A stretch of 33,424 bases of DNA from Pseudomonadota bacterium (lineage in GTDB: Bacteria > Pseudomonadota > Alphaproteobacteria > Sphingomonadales > Sphingomonadaceae). Under the pieces are notes generated by a model, which saw only the letters and a list, made by a program, of their open reading frames with translations, made no database searches and had not been told where the DNA came from. The position numbers and the translations under genes are program-made. The stretch lies in NCBI GenBank assembly GCA_023423775.1, contig JAFAEZ010000033.1:1-33424 (forward strand), written 5' to 3'. Position 1 is the stretch's first letter. Each line of letters opens with the position of its first letter. Shown here one piece after another: positions 33,342 through 33,424 of the stretch.

Positions 33342-33424
33342 TTATTTCTTCATAAACTTGTCGAAGCCGGGCGGGAGGTTGAACGGCTGCCCGCCTGCTC
33401 CTCCGGGAAGGCCGGGAAGACCCG
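33342..33424 (-). CDS. ffh: Signal recognition particle protein Ffh (C-terminal end only)
   Basis: Only the last 27 codons are inside the window; the rest lies beyond the right edge. The translated end reads GLPGLPGG, then AGGQPFNLPPGF and DKFMKK before TAA. This Gly/Pro-rich tail ending in a LPPGF-type segment is typical of the C-terminus of the Ffh/SRP54 M domain, which binds signal peptides and 4.5S RNA. Position directly upstream of rpsP agrees with the common ffh-rpsP-rimM-trmD-rplS order. Because the GTPase domain is outside, the call rests on the tail and context. Confidence 0.85.
   Translation of the reverse strand, partial: GLPGLPGGAGGQPFNLPPGFDKFMKK

Noticed and set aside
1..33424. 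tRNA genes, rRNA genes, CRISPR arrays, insertion sequences or prophage
   Set aside because: No cloverleaf-like segment, repeat-spacer array, transposase or phage gene was recognised in either strand by eye; a tRNAscan-SE and ISfinder search would settle it.

Overview
The window reads as GC-rich chromosomal DNA of an alphaproteobacterium, most likely a sphingomonad (Sphingomonadales). The grounds are the gene set and order: pdxA-ksgA, a divL-type pseudokinase followed by tsaE-amgK-murU, a large TonB-dependent receptor beside a TPR-sulfotransferase, and an S16 protein with a long Ala/Glu/Pro tail. This assignment comes from gene content only. I saw no rRNA, tRNA, CRISPR array, insertion sequence or prophage genes.

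Layout. 1-1730 (+): the 3' part of pdxA and ksgA, coupled by a GTGA overlap. 1727-4908 (-): guaB, an RsmB/NOP-type RNA methyltransferase and a secreted TPR protein, in one operon that converges on ksgA. 4969-11014 (-): divL, tsaE, amgK and murU, each stop overlapping the next start, then an exported M28 peptidase. 11015-11436 is the only long non-coding stretch, a divergent promoter region. 11437-16545 (+): TonB-dependent receptor, terminator, TPR-sulfotransferase. 16602-18711 (-): ahcY and a YqgE protein, with a perfect 20-bp palindrome and an attenuator-like leader before ahcY. 18821-19770 (+): peroxiredoxin and a small membrane protein. 19774-25237 (-): YbjN-like protein, M2 dipeptidase, alpha/beta hydrolase, GFA-family protein, a toxin-antitoxin pair whose PIN toxin is frameshifted, and asd. 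25324-28489 (+): membrane-anchored M28 peptidase and a DUF2189 membrane protein. 28544-33424 (-): ffh, rpsP, rimM, trmD and rplS, split between rimM and trmD by a serine hydrolase (-) and a flavoprotein (+).

Functional themes: housekeeping translation and RNA modification (ksgA, RsmB-like, tsaE, trmD, rimM, S16, L19, ffh), peptidoglycan sugar recycling (amgK-murU) next to a cell-cycle pseudokinase, nucleotide, amino acid and methyl-cycle metabolism (guaB, asd, ahcY, pdxA), and several exported peptidases and hydrolases. No clearly new multi-gene system is evident. The most interesting points are the ahcY control region, the broken toxin gene, the divided ribosomal operon, the flavoprotein with an altered NAD(P)-binding loop, and the receptor/sulfotransferase pair.
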